Assembly (NCBI RefSeq): GCF_027568395.1
Contig: NZ_JANKZL010000009.1
Span: 1-64,000, forward strand
DNA from: Aminobacter sp. HY435
GTDB lineage: Bacteria; Pseudomonadota; Alphaproteobacteria; Rhizobiales; Rhizobiaceae
Direction of reading: 5' to 3'
DNA length: 64,000 nucleotides
The first letter of the stretch is position 1; every line of letters begins with the position of its first letter. A program made the translations under genes and the position numbers. The notes under the pieces were generated by a model. It saw only the letters and a program-made list of their open reading frames with translations, was not told the DNA's origin and searched no databases. Positions 26,838 to 36,310 of the stretch are shown here, piece after piece.

Positions 26838-28025
26838 GTGCATCGACGAGTTGTGAAGCGGCGGTTTGCTGCTGCCCGCGAGGGAAGACGTTCGTTTCTG
26901 GCACCCGCCATCGTCGGGCTGGGCATCTGGCTCGGCTTTCCCAGCGCGACCGCCTATCAGGACATGACCAGCCTGGTCTCCGGCCTTGGAGCGCCGAGCA
27001 CGCGCTGGCACTCCTATGTCGAAAAGGCTGCCGCCGGTTCGGTCCACGCCGCCGAGATGCCGTTTGTCGACGCCATCGTCACCGGGCCGATGTCCGGTTC
27101 GGGGGTCAAGATCGCCGGTGTCGGCACCGTCACCTTCCGTGGCAAGGGCAATGCCTCGTCGAGTGTGCCGGACGAGGACCGCATCGTTCGTGTCGACAAG
27201 AGGGGCCGCATCGTCAACGTTTCGCCGGTTGCCCCGCCGAGAAACTTTACCGCCGGTTCGGTGTTCGAACGCACCAGTTCGCTTTTGCGCCCCGCACTCG
27301 ACAGCGGCCTCAAGCTGACCTTCGCCAAGCCCGACATCAAGGGCAAGGAGATCGAGATCGCGGCGGCCTTCCACGTCAAGGAAGCCAAGCATCCGACCGC
27401 GGCCGGCGTGCCGGCGATGCTTGCCTCCCTGGTGACCAATGAGAAGGCCGACATCCTAGCCACCGCCTATGCCCCGGCTGCGCCCGACTACGCCAAGGCC
27501 TCGCCCTTCGAGGCGCTGTTGCGCAACGAGGACGAGACTGGCGGCCGCTTCATCCCGCCGATGGGCAAGGGCGATCATGGCTGGCTGCAGAATCCGCTGC
27601 CGGCGAGCGTCTTTTCCAAGGCGGAGCAGACCTGCCTTGCCAACGGCATCTATTTCGAGGCCCGCGGCGAGTCGCTGCGCGGGCAGGCGGCGGTTGCCCA
27701 GGTTATCCTCAACCGCGTCCGCAACCCTGCCTATCCGGGCAGCATCTGCGGCGTCGTCTACCAGAACGATGGCTGGTTCAACCGTTGCCAGTTCTCCTTC
27801 GCCTGCGACGGTATCAAGGACCGCGTGACTAGCCCTTCGCACTACAAGACCGCCAAGGACATCGCCATGGCGGTGACGGCTGGCAAGATCTTCATCCCGG
27901 AAGTGGGGTCGTCGACGCACTATTACGCCAACTACGTCAATCCGGGCTGGGCGCGTGGCATGAAGAAGATGACCAAGATCGGCCTCCACATCTTCTACCG
28001 GACCTATGGCGGCGGCTGGAGCTGA
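26838..28025 (+). CDS. SleB-type cell wall hydrolase
   Basis: 395-residue protein starting at GTG 26838 (GGAGAG 7 nt upstream). The N-terminus has a strongly basic segment and one hydrophobic stretch (APAIVGLGIWLGFPSA, residues about 22-37), an uncleaved signal anchor. Residues about 265-385 form a Hydrolase_2 (SleB) domain: LANGIYFEARGESLRGQAAVAQVILNRV with the catalytic Glu, then ICGVVYQ and CQFSFACDG. SleB-type enzymes are lytic transglycosylases acting on peptidoglycan; rhizobial relatives function in vegetative cell separation. The middle part is of unknown fold. Confidence 0.88.
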   Translation: MHRRVVKRRFAAAREGRRSFLAPAIVGLGIWLGFPSATAYQDMTSLVSGLGAPSTRWHSYVEKAAAGSVHAAEMPFVDAIVTGPMSGSGVKIAGVGTVTFRGKGNASSSVPDEDRIVRVDKRGRIVNVSPVAPPRNFTAGSVFERTSSLLRPALDSGLKLTFAKPDIKGKEIEIAAAFHVKEAKHPTAAGVPAMLASLVTNEKADILATAYAPAAPDYAKASPFEALLRNEDETGGRFIPPMGKGDHGWLQNPLPASVFSKAEQTCLANGIYFEARGESLRGQAAVAQVILNRVRNPAYPGSICGVVYQNDGWFNRCQFSFACDGIKDRVTSPSHYKTAKDIAMAVTAGKIFIPEVGSSTHYYANYVNPGWARGMKKMTKIGLHIFYRTYGGGWS

Positions 28026-28266
28026 TCGCCCTGTAACAAAGACCGCCGGAGTCGCTCATCGGGCGGATTGTCGGCGGATTCGGCCAGCGATTGCCGACGG
28101 AAGCCGCGGGCAGGATGTCGCACTTCGCCAAGCTGTTGATTTTCCAGAATAAAATACTTCGTTAGATGGGTGTCTGCGTGGCTTGACGGGCAGGTGCCCT
28201 CTAACTATGTTGCCGGCGACTTTGAAGCGGACGGACGGAGACGGTCGGACCGGACGGGAGTTTGCA

Positions 28267-28677
28267 ATGGCCAAGCCATCAAGGCCGGGCGAAACTGGAA
28301 ACACCCGGCCTGAAAACCGAGCCGAAAACGACCTTCGCGACGACGATCTCGAGCGCCGCCGGCGCGATCTCGAAGCCACATTGGCCGCGAGGCGCCCGCA
28401 ACGTGACGAGGCTGTCGAAGGCGCTGAGTCGAATGGCAAGGCCGGCTATGGTCAGGCACTCAAGATGTCGAGCGAATTCATCGCCGGTATCGCAGTTGGT
28501 GTCGGTCTGGGCTGGTTCGTCGATCGGTTTGCAGGCACGTCGCCCTGGGGGCTCATCGTGTTCCTGCTGCTCGGCTTTGGCGCCGGTGTGCTGAATGTCC
28601 TGCGCTCCGCAGGGGTTGTCGCAGATGCTGGCATCAGGCCGCCCGAAGGGCGCCCGGATGGTCCGGACAAGAAGTAA
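28267..28677 (+). CDS. atpI: ATP synthase F0 subunit I
   Basis: 136-residue assembly-related membrane protein encoded first in the F0 operon. A charged N-terminus (residues 1-60, RPENRAENDLRDDDLERRRRDLE) precedes two transmembrane helices in SSEFIAGIAVGVGLGWFVDRF and WGLIVFLLLGFGAGVLNVLRS. AtpI helps assemble the c-ring and is not essential in many bacteria. ATG 28267 with GGGAG 7 nt upstream. It precedes atpB by 40 bases, as in other alphaproteobacteria. Confidence 0.88.
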   Translation: MAKPSRPGETGNTRPENRAENDLRDDDLERRRRDLEATLAARRPQRDEAVEGAESNGKAGYGQALKMSSEFIAGIAVGVGLGWFVDRFAGTSPWGLIVFLLLGFGAGVLNVLRSAGVVADAGIRPPEGRPDGPDKK

Positions 28678-28717
28678 GTAGCGCTGCAAGGCGCAATCTA
28701 GGCGAAGGGGGGCCAGC

Positions 28718-29467
28718 GTGGCCAACGATCCAATTCATCAGTTTCAGATCTCGAAATTGATCCCGATCGAGATCGGCGGCCTCGATTTCTCCTTCACCAA
28801 TTCGGCCGCCTTCATGGTCGCCACCGTCGTGACCGCCAGCGCCTTCCTGTTCCTGACGACCTCCAGTCGCGGTCTCGTTCCGAGCCGCATGCAGTCGGTC
28901 TCGGAAATGGCTTACGAATTCGTGGCGTCGATGTTGAGAGATGCCGCAGGCTCGCAGGGCATGCGCTTCTTCCCGTTCGTCTTCTCGCTGTTCATGTTCG
29001 TGCTCGTCGCCAACCTGCTCGGCCTGTTCCCTTACTTCTTCACCGTCACCAGCCAGATCATCGTCACCTTCGCGTTGGCGCTGCTGGTTATCGGCACCGT
29101 CATCGTCTACGGCTTCGCCAAGCACGGATTCGGCTTCCTCAAGCTGTTCGTGCCAAGCGGTATTCCGGGCCTGCTGGTGCCGCTGGTCGTGATCATCGAA
29201 GTGATCTCGTTCCTGTCGCGTCCGGTCAGCCTCTCGGTTCGTCTGTTCGCCAACATGCTGGCCGGCCACATTACGCTGAAGGTCTTTGCCGGTTTCGTCA
29301 CCTCGCTGAGCGCCATGGGCGCCGTGGGTGTCGCCGGTTCGATCCTGCCGCTGTTCATGACGGTTGCGATCACCGGTCTCGAAGTGCTGGTCGCCTTCCT
29401 GCAGGCATATGTCTTCGCAGTCCTGACCTGCATGTACCTCAACGACGCTGTCCATCCCGGGCACTGA
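28718..29467 (+). CDS. atpB: ATP synthase F0 subunit a
   Basis: Proton-channel subunit of the F0 motor; 249 residues and about five helices. GTG 28718 follows GGGGGG. The essential Arg near the C-ring is in [18 protein letters not shown], with the Glu and His partners [20 protein letters not shown] downstream, so the half-channel residues are complete. [22 protein letters not shown] is another signature. Co-transcribed with atpE. Confidence 0.95.
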   Translation: MANDPIHQFQISKLIPIEIGGLDFSFTNSAAFMVATVVTASAFLFLTTSSRGLVPSRMQSVSEMAYEFVASMLRDAAGSQGMRFFPFVFSLFMFVLVANLLGLFPYFFTVTSQIIVTFALALLVIGTVIVYGFAKHGFGFLKLFVPSGIPGLLVPLVVIIEVISFLSRPVSLSVRLFANMLAGHITLKVFAGFVTSLSAMGAVGVAGSILPLFMTVAITGLEVLVAFLQAYVFAVLTCMYLNDAVHPGH

Positions 29468-29529
29468 TCAGATACGGCGGGTCTACCCGTCGCATAACGA
29501 AATCAACCGTTCCACCAAGGAGTTTGAAA

Positions 29530-29754
29530 ATGGAAGCAGAAGCAGCAAAGTATCTCGGCGCCGGTCTGGCTTGTTTCGGCATGGCCGGTACGGCTCTCGG
29601 CCTCGGCAACATCTTCGGCAGCTACCTCTCGGGCGCTCTGCGCAACCCGTCGGCTGCTGACGGCCAGTTCGGCCGCCTGGTGTTCGGCTTCGCCGTGACC
29701 GAAGCTCTGGGCATCTTCTCGCTGCTCATCGCCCTGCTGCTGCTCTTCGCATAA
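29530..29754 (+). CDS. atpE: ATP synthase F0 subunit c
   Basis: 74-residue helical hairpin that forms the rotor ring. The first helix GAGLACFGMAGTALGLGNIFGSYLSG has the glycine pattern, the polar loop is ALRNPSAADGQFG, and the proton-carrying Glu is in FAVTEALGIFSLLIALLLLF. AAGGAG lies just before ATG 29530. The N-terminal MEAEAAKYLGAG is typical for Hyphomicrobiales. Confidence 0.95.
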   Translation: MEAEAAKYLGAGLACFGMAGTALGLGNIFGSYLSGALRNPSAADGQFGRLVFGFAVTEALGIFSLLIALLLLFA

Positions 29755-29816
29755 GAGCAGGCTGACGATTGTGCCGGTCGCCACAGGCGGCCGGTCGGGT
29801 TGGACAGGGGAATGAG

Positions 29817-30410
29817 ATGTTTGTGACACCGGGTTACGCCGAGGAAGTAGCGCCTGCGGCGGGAGATGCTCACACCACTGATGCCGGTGCGCAAGCGCAC
29901 ACGGAAGCAGCGGGCGGCGGCGGCGTGTTTCCGCCATTCGATTCTACGACCTATCCGTCGCAGGTCCTTTGGCTCGCCATCACTTTCGGCCTGTTCTACC
30001 TCTTCCTGAAGAATGTCGTTCTGCCGCGTGTCGGCGGTACGCTCGAAGTTCGTCGCGATCGCATCGCCGGCGACCTTGATCAGGCCGCTCGGATGAAGTC
30101 CGAAGCGGATGCGGCTGTTGCCGCTTACGAGCAGGAACTCGCCCAGGCCAAGGGCAAGGCCAACGCCATCGGCCAGGACGCGCGCGACGGCGCCAAGGCT
30201 GAGGCCGAAGGCAAGCGCAAGGAAATCGAGGCCGGTCTCGAGCAGAAGCTCGCGGCAGCCGAGGCGCGCATCGCCACGATCAAGGCGAATGCCATGAAGG
30301 AAGTCGGCAACATCGCCGAGGACACCGCGCACGCGATTGTCCAGGCACTTGGCGCCGGCAAGGTCGAAAAGGCCGACATCGCCGCTGCCGTCAAGGCTGC
30401 AGGCAAGTAG
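29817..30410 (+). CDS. ATP synthase F0 subunit b'
   Basis: 197-residue second stator subunit present in alphaproteobacteria and photosynthetic lineages. A hydrophobic N-terminal segment ([27 protein letters not shown]) follows an Ala- and His-rich leader, then a long charged coiled coil ([43 protein letters not shown]). ATG 29817. Forms a heterodimer with b, encoded 10 bases downstream. Confidence 0.92.
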   Translation: MFVTPGYAEEVAPAAGDAHTTDAGAQAHTEAAGGGGVFPPFDSTTYPSQVLWLAITFGLFYLFLKNVVLPRVGGTLEVRRDRIAGDLDQAARMKSEADAAVAAYEQELAQAKGKANAIGQDARDGAKAEAEGKRKEIEAGLEQKLAAAEARIATIKANAMKEVGNIAEDTAHAIVQALGAGKVEKADIAAAVKAAGK

Positions 30411-30420
30411 GAGACAAGCG

Positions 30421-30900
30421 ATGGACGCTACATTCTGGGCTACAGTCGCGCTCCTTCTGTTCGTTGCGCTCGTCCTGTACCTGAAGGTGCCGGGCATGGT
30501 GGCGAAGTCTCTCGACGGCCGTGCGGATCGCATCCGGGCTGAACTCGAGGACGCTCGCAAACTGCGCGAAGAGGCGCAGCAGCTGCTGGCCGAATTCCAG
30601 CGCAAGCGCAAGGAAGCGGAAAAGGAAGCTGCCGAGATCATCGAGGTTGCCAAGCGCGAAGCTGGCCTGCTCGCTGCAGAGGCGCACGCCAAGACCGAGG
30701 AATATGTCGCGCGCCGCACGGCGCTCGCCGAACAGAAGATCGGCCAGGCCGAGCAGGAAGCGATCCATGAAGTTCGCTCCAGCGCAGTCGAGCTCGCCGT
30801 TGAAGCTGCCCGTCATATTCTGGGCAGCAAGGTCGACGCCAAGACCAGTGCCGATCTCTTCAAGAGCTCGGTTCAGGAAGTGAAGGCCAAGCTCAACTGA
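30421..30900 (+). CDS. atpF: ATP synthase F0 subunit b
   Basis: 159 residues: one short N-terminal membrane helix (ATFWATVALLLFVALVLYLKVP) and a long coiled coil that reaches the F1 delta subunit (DGRADRIRAELEDARKLREEAQQLLAEFQRKRKEAEKEA). ATG 30421 overlaps nothing but is 10 nt from b'. F1 genes are absent; they belong to a separate operon in this group. A terminator follows at 30926. Confidence 0.94.
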   Translation: MDATFWATVALLLFVALVLYLKVPGMVAKSLDGRADRIRAELEDARKLREEAQQLLAEFQRKRKEAEKEAAEIIEVAKREAGLLAAEAHAKTEEYVARRTALAEQKIGQAEQEAIHEVRSSAVELAVEAARHILGSKVDAKTSADLFKSSVQEVKAKLN

Positions 30901-30925
30901 TCCGAGCTGGTCAACGAGTTAGAAG

Positions 30926-30954
30926 AAGCCGCTGGAATTTCCGGCGGCTTTTTT
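30926..30954 (+). terminator. Intrinsic terminator of the F0 operon
   Basis: Stem AAGCCGC/GCGGCTT (30926-30932 with 30944-30950) extended by a T-G wobble and GG/CC, loop AATTT, then six T and G and TTTT. Ends the atpI-B-E-b'-b transcript. Confidence 0.9.
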
Positions 30955-31074
30955 GTTTTGGGGCGAGCCACGTCAGCCATCTGTGGCGCGAGCCCCCGGT
31001 TGTCACTGAAATGTGTGTGACACCGTCGCTGGGCGAGCCTCGAGCGCACGTAGTAACAACCCCGGTCTGCGGGT

Positions 31075-31725
31075 TCAGTCCCTGAATGGTGCGAAGGAGA
31101 CGCGGTGGATGCGGATGGCGGCGCCGTGTTCGACGATGGCGGCGCGGTGACGCACCGTGGCATAGCCCATGTGCACTTCGAAGCCGTAGCGATTGTCGTT
31201 GGCGCCGCAGACCGACATCATCCTGTCGCGGGTCACCTTGGCGACGATTGAGGCCGCGGCGATCGACTGGGAGCGTTGGTCGCCCTTGACCAGCGCCTTG
31301 CAGGTGCAGGCCAGACCCGGAGGGACGTCCCGGCCGTCGGCGAGGGCCGACTTGGCCTCGACGGGCAGCCCGGCGAGCGCCCGTCGCATCGCCTCGAGCG
31401 AGGCCTTGCGGATGTCGCTGCGGTCGATGCTGTCGGCCGACACCGAGGCGACGGCCACGCCCAGTGCCTTACGCAGGATGTCGTCGAACAGGGCGTCGCG
31501 CTGCAGCGCGGAAAGGCGCTTTGAATCGTCGAGGCCAGCCGGAATGTTGTCGGGATCGAGAACCACTGCTGCTGCCACCACCGGTCCCGCCAGCGGGCCG
31601 CGCCCGGCCTCGTCGAGACCCGCGCATGGCCACAGGCCACCAGAAATCGCCTTCGTCTCGAAGGAGAAATCCGGTTTGTCCAGAAATTCGAAGAGGGGCG
31701 GAGAATCGGAACGTGGGCGAGCCAT
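31075..31725 (-). CDS. rnhB: Ribonuclease HII
   Basis: Removes ribonucleotides from RNA-DNA hybrids and misincorporated ribonucleotides. 216 residues with [21 protein letters not shown] (Asp39 and Glu40 of the active site), [11 protein letters not shown], and [23 protein letters not shown]; the last Asp catalytic position and C-terminal conserved regions are present. ATG 31725; a TTG at 31761 adds 12 residues. It is downstream of the convergently placed F0 operon and reads from the same strand as the radical SAM gene, 136 bases away. Confidence 0.92.
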   Translation of the reverse strand: MARPRSDSPPLFEFLDKPDFSFETKAISGGLWPCAGLDEAGRGPLAGPVVAAAVVLDPDNIPAGLDDSKRLSALQRDALFDDILRKALGVAVASVSADSIDRSDIRKASLEAMRRALAGLPVEAKSALADGRDVPPGLACTCKALVKGDQRSQSIAAASIVAKVTRDRMMSVCGANDNRYGFEVHMGYATVRHRAAIVEHGAAIRIHRVSFAPFRD

Positions 31726-31861
31726 AGCGGCGATGCTCGCACCGGCTCCGATTCTCCGCAAGACCTTCCGACCTAGTGGGGCGCGGTCCGGAAGGCACCG
31801 TCAACAGGCCACGGGGGAGGCCGGACGGGATTGGTGATAGGCGAACCTTTGTTCGGCCGCC

Positions 31862-33064
31862 TCAGAGCAGCATCAGCTGCTGCTGGTCCTTGGGTGCCGG
31901 GTTGAACAGGTCGGTCCGGAGCGGCGTCCGTTCGGCGTTGAGGCCGAGCCGTTTGGCGGCGATTTCGAAGCGGCGGCCGATCTGCCAGGCATAAGGCCCC
32001 TTGCCGCGCATCCGCTTGCCCCATTCGGCGTCGTAGTCCTTGCCGTCGCGCATCGAGCGGATCAGGGACAGCACGTGACGATAGCTGTCGGGATAGTGGC
32101 GCAGCAGCCAGTCCTTGAAGATCGGGCTCACTTCGAGAGGAAGCCGCAGCAGCACGTAACCGGCACTGGTTGCGCCGGCAGCAGCGCCCGAATCGAGGAT
32201 GCGTTCGATCTCCTGGTCGGTGAGGCCCGGTACGATTGGCGCGACCATCACCGAGACCGGGATGCCGGCGTCGGAAAGCTGCCTTATCGCCTCAAGCCGC
32301 CTGGTCGGCGTCGCCGCCCGCGGCTCCATGGTGCGGGCAAGGATCCGGTCGAGAGTTGTCACCGACAGCGCCACCTTGGCCAGGCCCTTCTCGGCCATGC
32401 GCGAGAGGATATCGATGTCCCTGACCACCAGCGCCGACTTGGTTACGATGCCCACCGGGTGGTTGCGCGCTTCCATCACCTCAAGCACCTCGCGCATGAT
32501 GCGCCAGTTCTTTTCGATCGGCTGATACGGGTCGGTGTTGGTGCCGATTGCGATGGTGCGTGGCTGATAGCCGTCCTTGGACAACTCGCGGTCGAGCAGC
32601 TTGGCGGCGTCGGGCTTGGCGAACAGCCTGGACTCGAAATCCAGGCCGGCCGACAGTCCCATGTAGCTGTGCGTCGGCCGGGCGAAGCAATAGACGCAGC
32701 CATGCTCGCAGCCGCGATAGGGATTGATCGAGCGGTCGAACGAGATGTCGGGCGAGTCGTTGCGCGTGATGATGGTGCGCGGCTTCTCGACCTGCACCTC
32801 GGTCTTGAACGGCGGCAGTTCCTCGATGGTGCTCCAGCCGTCGTCGAAGACGTGCCGCGTCGTCGGTTCGTAGCGGCCCGACGGGTTGACGCCGGCGCCA
32901 CGGCCGCGCCGACGCTCATGGTTGATGCGCAGGCCGCTTTCCTCGACAATGGCATTGGCCATTCCAGCTCCGCCGCCCTTGAAGGCGGCAATGTCGGCCT
33001 GTGCAATGGATTCCATGACGCTGTCTCCCGAAGGAAAGTGGCCGGCCGCCGATTCGTCCGACAT
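31862..33064 (-). CDS. PA0069-family radical SAM protein (SplB-like)
   Basis: 400-residue radical SAM enzyme of unknown reaction. The [4Fe-4S] motif is CX3CX2C in RGCEHGCVYCFARP (Cys119, Cys123, Cys126), and SYMGLSAGLDFESRLFAKP is the family signature; relatives resemble spore photoproduct lyase. ATG 33064 has AGGA 8 nt upstream. Conserved in many alphaproteobacteria, usually as a single gene. It is divergent from the GT2-like gene, with about 100 bases between. Confidence 0.88.
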   Translation of the reverse strand: MSDESAAGHFPSGDSVMESIAQADIAAFKGGGAGMANAIVEESGLRINHERRRGRGAGVNPSGRYEPTTRHVFDDGWSTIEELPPFKTEVQVEKPRTIITRNDSPDISFDRSINPYRGCEHGCVYCFARPTHSYMGLSAGLDFESRLFAKPDAAKLLDRELSKDGYQPRTIAIGTNTDPYQPIEKNWRIMREVLEVMEARNHPVGIVTKSALVVRDIDILSRMAEKGLAKVALSVTTLDRILARTMEPRAATPTRRLEAIRQLSDAGIPVSVMVAPIVPGLTDQEIERILDSGAAAGATSAGYVLLRLPLEVSPIFKDWLLRHYPDSYRHVLSLIRSMRDGKDYDAEWGKRMRGKGPYAWQIGRRFEIAAKRLGLNAERTPLRTDLFNPAPKDQQQLMLL

Positions 33065-33162
33065 GAAACTATTCCTATTTCGAGAATGAGAACAAAGCAA
33101 GAACTTTGTCGCTGGTGCACGGCCGCTGGCGCTTTCGTCGGGTTTCGGCTAATCGGCTAGAC

Positions 33163-33672
33163 ATGCTGAGCGTTCTGATCGAAACGATGAACGATGAGGA
33201 AGGGCTGGCGCGTAGCCTGGCCTCGCTGGTGAGCGGCGCCGTCGAGGGCGTGGTGCGCGAGGTGATCGTTTGCGATCGCGGCTCAAGCGACCAGACCCAT
33301 TACGTCGCCGAGCATGCGGGGTGCACCTACATCGCCAGCGGCGGCGTCAAGGCCGGCATTGCCCGGGCCAAGGGCGATTGGCTTCTGCTGCTCGAACCGG
33401 GCGCAAGGCTGGGCGAGGGCTGGACCGACGACGTGATGCGCCACACCGCGCGACTGACGATGGCGGCGCGCTTTTCTCGCGCCAAGGTGTCCGGCAGGTC
33501 GCTGTGGGCGCGCGTCACGTCACGGCCAAGGGCGCTTGAGCAGGGTCTGATCATCACCAGGAAGCAGGCTTCTGTTCAGGCCCGCAATGGCGCCGACGCC
33601 GAGGGCATCGCGCGCGGGCTGGCCATGAAGACCCTGGAAGCGGAAATCGTCGTCGCGCCGGAGCGGAAATAG
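33163..33672 (+). CDS. Short GT2-like glycosyltransferase-fold protein
   Basis: 169 residues beginning MLSVLIETMNDEEGLARSLASLVSGAVEG, then EVIVCDRGSSDQTHYVAEHAGC and AKGDWLLLLEPGARLGEGWTDD: the nucleotide-binding half of a GT-A glycosyltransferase with a D-x-G-S style motif. Normal GT2 enzymes are 250-350 residues and have a C-terminal acceptor region, missing here, so this may be a compact or regulatory variant rather than an active transferase. ATG 33163. It is convergent with moaB, leaving one base between stops. Confidence 0.72.
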   Translation: MLSVLIETMNDEEGLARSLASLVSGAVEGVVREVIVCDRGSSDQTHYVAEHAGCTYIASGGVKAGIARAKGDWLLLLEPGARLGEGWTDDVMRHTARLTMAARFSRAKVSGRSLWARVTSRPRALEQGLIITRKQASVQARNGADAEGIARGLAMKTLEAEIVVAPERK

Positions 33673-33673
33673 C

Positions 33674-34222
33674 TTAGGCCTGCTTGGCGCCGCCGCGCCT
33701 GAGATGCTCGTTCAGTCGCGGCATGATTTCCACGAAATTGCACGGCATGTGGCGGTAGTCGAGCTGGGCCTTGAGGATGCCGTCCCAGGCGTCGCGGCAC
33801 GCACCTGGCGACCCCGGCAGCACGAAGACGAAGGTGGCGTTGACCACCCCGCCAGTGGCGCGCGACTGGATCGTCGAGGTGCCGATCTTGTCGTAGGAGA
33901 TGCGGTGGAAGACCTCCGAGAAGCCGTCCATGCGCTTTTCGAAGATCGGCTCCAGCGCCTCCGGGGTCACGTCGCGGCCGGTGAAGCCGGTGCCGCCGGT
34001 GGTGATGATAACGTCGATCTCGGCATCCCGCGACCAGCTTTCGACGCGGTTGCGAATCTCGTCCTTGTCGTCGGTCACGATATCGCGCGCCTTCAGCACA
34101 TGACCCGCCTCGGCGATGCGGTCGGCAAGCGTCTGTCCGGACTTGTCGTCGGCGTGCGTGCGCGTGTCCGAGACGGTGAGCACAGCGATGCGGACGGGAA
34201 CGAAGGATCGGTCGGTTGCCAT
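33674..34222 (-). CDS. moaB: Molybdenum cofactor biosynthesis protein B
   Basis: 182-residue MoaB/MogA-fold protein acting on molybdopterin (adenylylation step); RIAVLTVSDTRTHADDKSGQTLADRI, the IDVIITTGGTGFTGRDVTPEAL loop and ATFVFVLPGSPGACRDAWDGIL are the family motifs. ATG 34222 with GGAG 6 nt upstream. Its start lies two bases beyond the ispE stop, indicating a co-transcribed operon. No other molybdopterin genes are near. Confidence 0.92.
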   Translation of the reverse strand: MATDRSFVPVRIAVLTVSDTRTHADDKSGQTLADRIAEAGHVLKARDIVTDDKDEIRNRVESWSRDAEIDVIITTGGTGFTGRDVTPEALEPIFEKRMDGFSEVFHRISYDKIGTSTIQSRATGGVVNATFVFVLPGSPGACRDAWDGILKAQLDYRHMPCNFVEIMPRLNEHLRRGGAKQA

Positions 34223-34224
34223 TG

Positions 34225-35091
34225 TCAGCTCCGGGTGGTGGTCGCGGCGGTGAACCATCCCGGATGGTCGCCGGCGAGGTGAGCGGCAGCGCGGCTGGCG
34301 GTAGCCGCGTCGTCATAGATGCCGAAGCAGGTCGCGCCGGAGCCGGACATGCGGGCGAAGGTTGCGCCCGAACGGCGCAATTCATCGAGCACGTCCGCGA
34401 TCGAAGGCTCGATAGACATCGCAGGCGCCTCGAGGTCGTTGCGTGTGCCGGACAGCCAGCTGCGCACGGCGAGGCCATCGCACAACCTTGCCAGAGGCGG
34501 GTTGTCGCGCGAGGCGAGGGCGCCGAAGACCTTTGGCGTCTCGACCGCGATGCCGGGGTTGACCAGAACCATGTTCAGAACGGGCATCTGGCCGACCGGT
34601 TCGAGCCGTTCACCGATGCCGCGGGCGATCAGCGGCCGCGCCGCAAGGCACATCGGCAGATCGGCGCCGAGCGGCAGCCCAAGGCGCGCGAGTTCGGCAG
34701 CAGCCACGGGCAGCCGCCAGAAGCGGGCCAGCGCCCGCATTGTCGCCGCCGCATCGCTCGATCCGCCGCCGATGCCCGAGGCAACCGGAAGGTTCTTCTC
34801 CAGCGCGATCGACACGGGGGGTGCGCTGGCGGCGCCAAATGCTGTCCGCAGCGCGTCGCGGGCGCGCAGGACCAGGTTGCCGCCATCGAGCGGCACATTG
34901 TCGGCGAAAGGACCATCGACCAAGAAGCGGTCCTCGCCCGCCGGCGAGACCGTAATGCGATCGCCCAGCTCTGCGAATACGACGAGGCTTTCAAGCAGGT
35001 GGTAGCCGTCCGCGCGACGACCGGTCACGTGCAGGGCGAGATTGATCTTTGCCGGGGCTAGTTCGGCATACGAAACGGCGCTCACTGTCAC
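34225..35091 (-). CDS. ispE: 4-(cytidine 5'-diphospho)-2-C-methyl-D-erythritol kinase
   Basis: GHMP kinase of the MEP isoprenoid pathway. The 288-residue protein has LAPAKINLALHVTGRRADGYHLLESL, the ATP-binding LPVASGIGGGSSDAAATMRAL and the C-terminal MSGSGATCFGIYD. GTG 35091 is preferred; another GTG is six bases downstream. It sits upstream of moaB with two bases between, and just downstream of a short membrane protein gene. The isoprenoid product feeds the polyprenyl synthase encoded nearby at 37497. Confidence 0.94.
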   Translation of the reverse strand: MTVSAVSYAELAPAKINLALHVTGRRADGYHLLESLVVFAELGDRITVSPAGEDRFLVDGPFADNVPLDGGNLVLRARDALRTAFGAASAPPVSIALEKNLPVASGIGGGSSDAAATMRALARFWRLPVAAAELARLGLPLGADLPMCLAARPLIARGIGERLEPVGQMPVLNMVLVNPGIAVETPKVFGALASRDNPPLARLCDGLAVRSWLSGTRNDLEAPAMSIEPSIADVLDELRRSGATFARMSGSGATCFGIYDDAATASRAAAHLAGDHPGWFTAATTTRS

Positions 35092-35101
35092 GGGCTGACC
35101 G

Positions 35102-35287
35102 TCAGTCCTTTTCGAGACGGTATTCGCCGGTCTCGGGATCCTTGACCAGCGTGCCGTTGGCTCCGGTCTGCCGCTGCTTTTCATTGCGGCGTACCTTGGC
35201 GGTAACGCGCTCGGCCTCCTTGATGAAGGAGCGATAGCCGAAATAGGCCACCACCACGATGAGCGCGAAGAAGATCAGCTGAGGCAT
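35102..35287 (-). CDS. Small membrane protein (61 aa)
   Basis: Single N-terminal transmembrane helix (MPQLIFFALIVVVAYFGYRSFIKE, residues 1-24) then a basic cytosolic tail (AERVTAKVRRNEKQRQTG). The C-terminus GTLVKDPETGEYRLEKD is conserved in rhizobial relatives as I recall them. GGGAGG lies nine bases before ATG 35287 (an in-frame ATG at 35293 is also possible). The gene lies ten bases upstream of ispE in the leftward operon. Function unknown. Confidence 0.75.
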   Translation of the reverse strand: MPQLIFFALIVVVAYFGYRSFIKEAERVTAKVRRNEKQRQTGANGTLVKDPETGEYRLEKD

Positions 35288-35368
35288 TGCCATTTTCCTC
35301 CCGTACCGGCGCGTCCTTGCTTCCGGCAAGTCAGGGTCGAGGGAATGATAATCCGCCGACCGCTCAAA

Positions 35369-36238
35369 TCAAAGACCGAACCGGCCCCACAGCGCGCGTT
35401 CTTCCGCCGCATCGATAAGGCCTGAGGCTGCGGCCGAGGCGATCTCGGGGCCGAACCCCGTGCCCGACGAGCTGAACAGCCCTATCCGGCGTCCGAACAG
35501 TCCGCGCGGCGGCGTGATGAGCCGGAGCTCGGCCTTGGCGCCGTAGCGATCCTTGAGCACGGTGCGCATGTCGCCGAGCTGGTCGACCAGCCCGAGTTCC
35601 AGGCCACGCTTGCCGGACCAGAACAGCCCGGTGAACAGGTCCGGATCGTTGGCCAGCTTGCCGCCGCGGCGCTGCTTGACCATGTCGATGAAGGTCTCGT
35701 GCACTTCGAGTTGCAGCTTCTTGAGCCGCTCGATGTCTTCCTGCTTCTCCGGCTTGAACGGGTCGAGCGTCGCCTTGTTTTCGCCGGCGGTGTAGACGCG
35801 CCGCTCGACGCCGATCTTCTTGATCAGTTCGGTGAAGCCGAAGGAGGACGACACCACGCCGATCGATCCAACGATAGAGGACGGATCGGCGATGATCTCG
35901 TCGCCGGCGATGGCGATCATGTAGCCGCCAGAGGCAGCGACGTCCTCGACGAAGACCAGCACCTTCTTGTTCTTTTCCGCGGCAAGGTCGCGAATGCGCT
36001 TGAAGATGAGCCGCGACTGAACCGGAGAGCCGCCGGGCGAGTTGATCGAGATGGCGACTGCCGGCGCGTTGGCGATCGAAAACGCCTTCTCCAGCAGCCC
36101 TGCGGTGGTCGCCAGCGACAGGGCGGGGCGAAACTGGCTGCCGCCCGACATGATGGCGCCCTGCAGCCTGATGACGGGAATTGTCACGTCGCCGGAACGC
36201 ATCGACTTCGGCAGCAGGCGGCGGAACAGTTTCTTCAC
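35369..36238 (-). CDS. S49-family signal-peptide-peptidase-like serine protease
   Basis: 289-residue SppA/SohB-like protease. Catalytic residues are visible as Ser103 in VEDVAASGGYMIA and Lys155 in AGENKATLDPFKP, 52 residues apart, which is the spacing of the short single-domain S49 type. INSPGGSPVQS supplies the oxyanion region. No clear N-terminal membrane segment is seen, in contrast with SppA. Located in the leftward operon 72 bases downstream of the methyltransferase. Confidence 0.85.
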   Translation of the reverse strand: MKKLFRRLLPKSMRSGDVTIPVIRLQGAIMSGGSQFRPALSLATTAGLLEKAFSIANAPAVAISINSPGGSPVQSRLIFKRIRDLAAEKNKKVLVFVEDVAASGGYMIAIAGDEIIADPSSIVGSIGVVSSSFGFTELIKKIGVERRVYTAGENKATLDPFKPEKQEDIERLKKLQLEVHETFIDMVKQRRGGKLANDPDLFTGLFWSGKRGLELGLVDQLGDMRTVLKDRYGAKAELRLITPPRGLFGRRIGLFSSSGTGFGPEIASAAASGLIDAAEERALWGRFGL

Positions 36239-36310
36239 GTCTTGGCGTCTCCGGTCTCGGTTACCTGGGATGTATGTTCTGTTCCGCCAATCGCAACCCT
36301 GGGGGGATGT

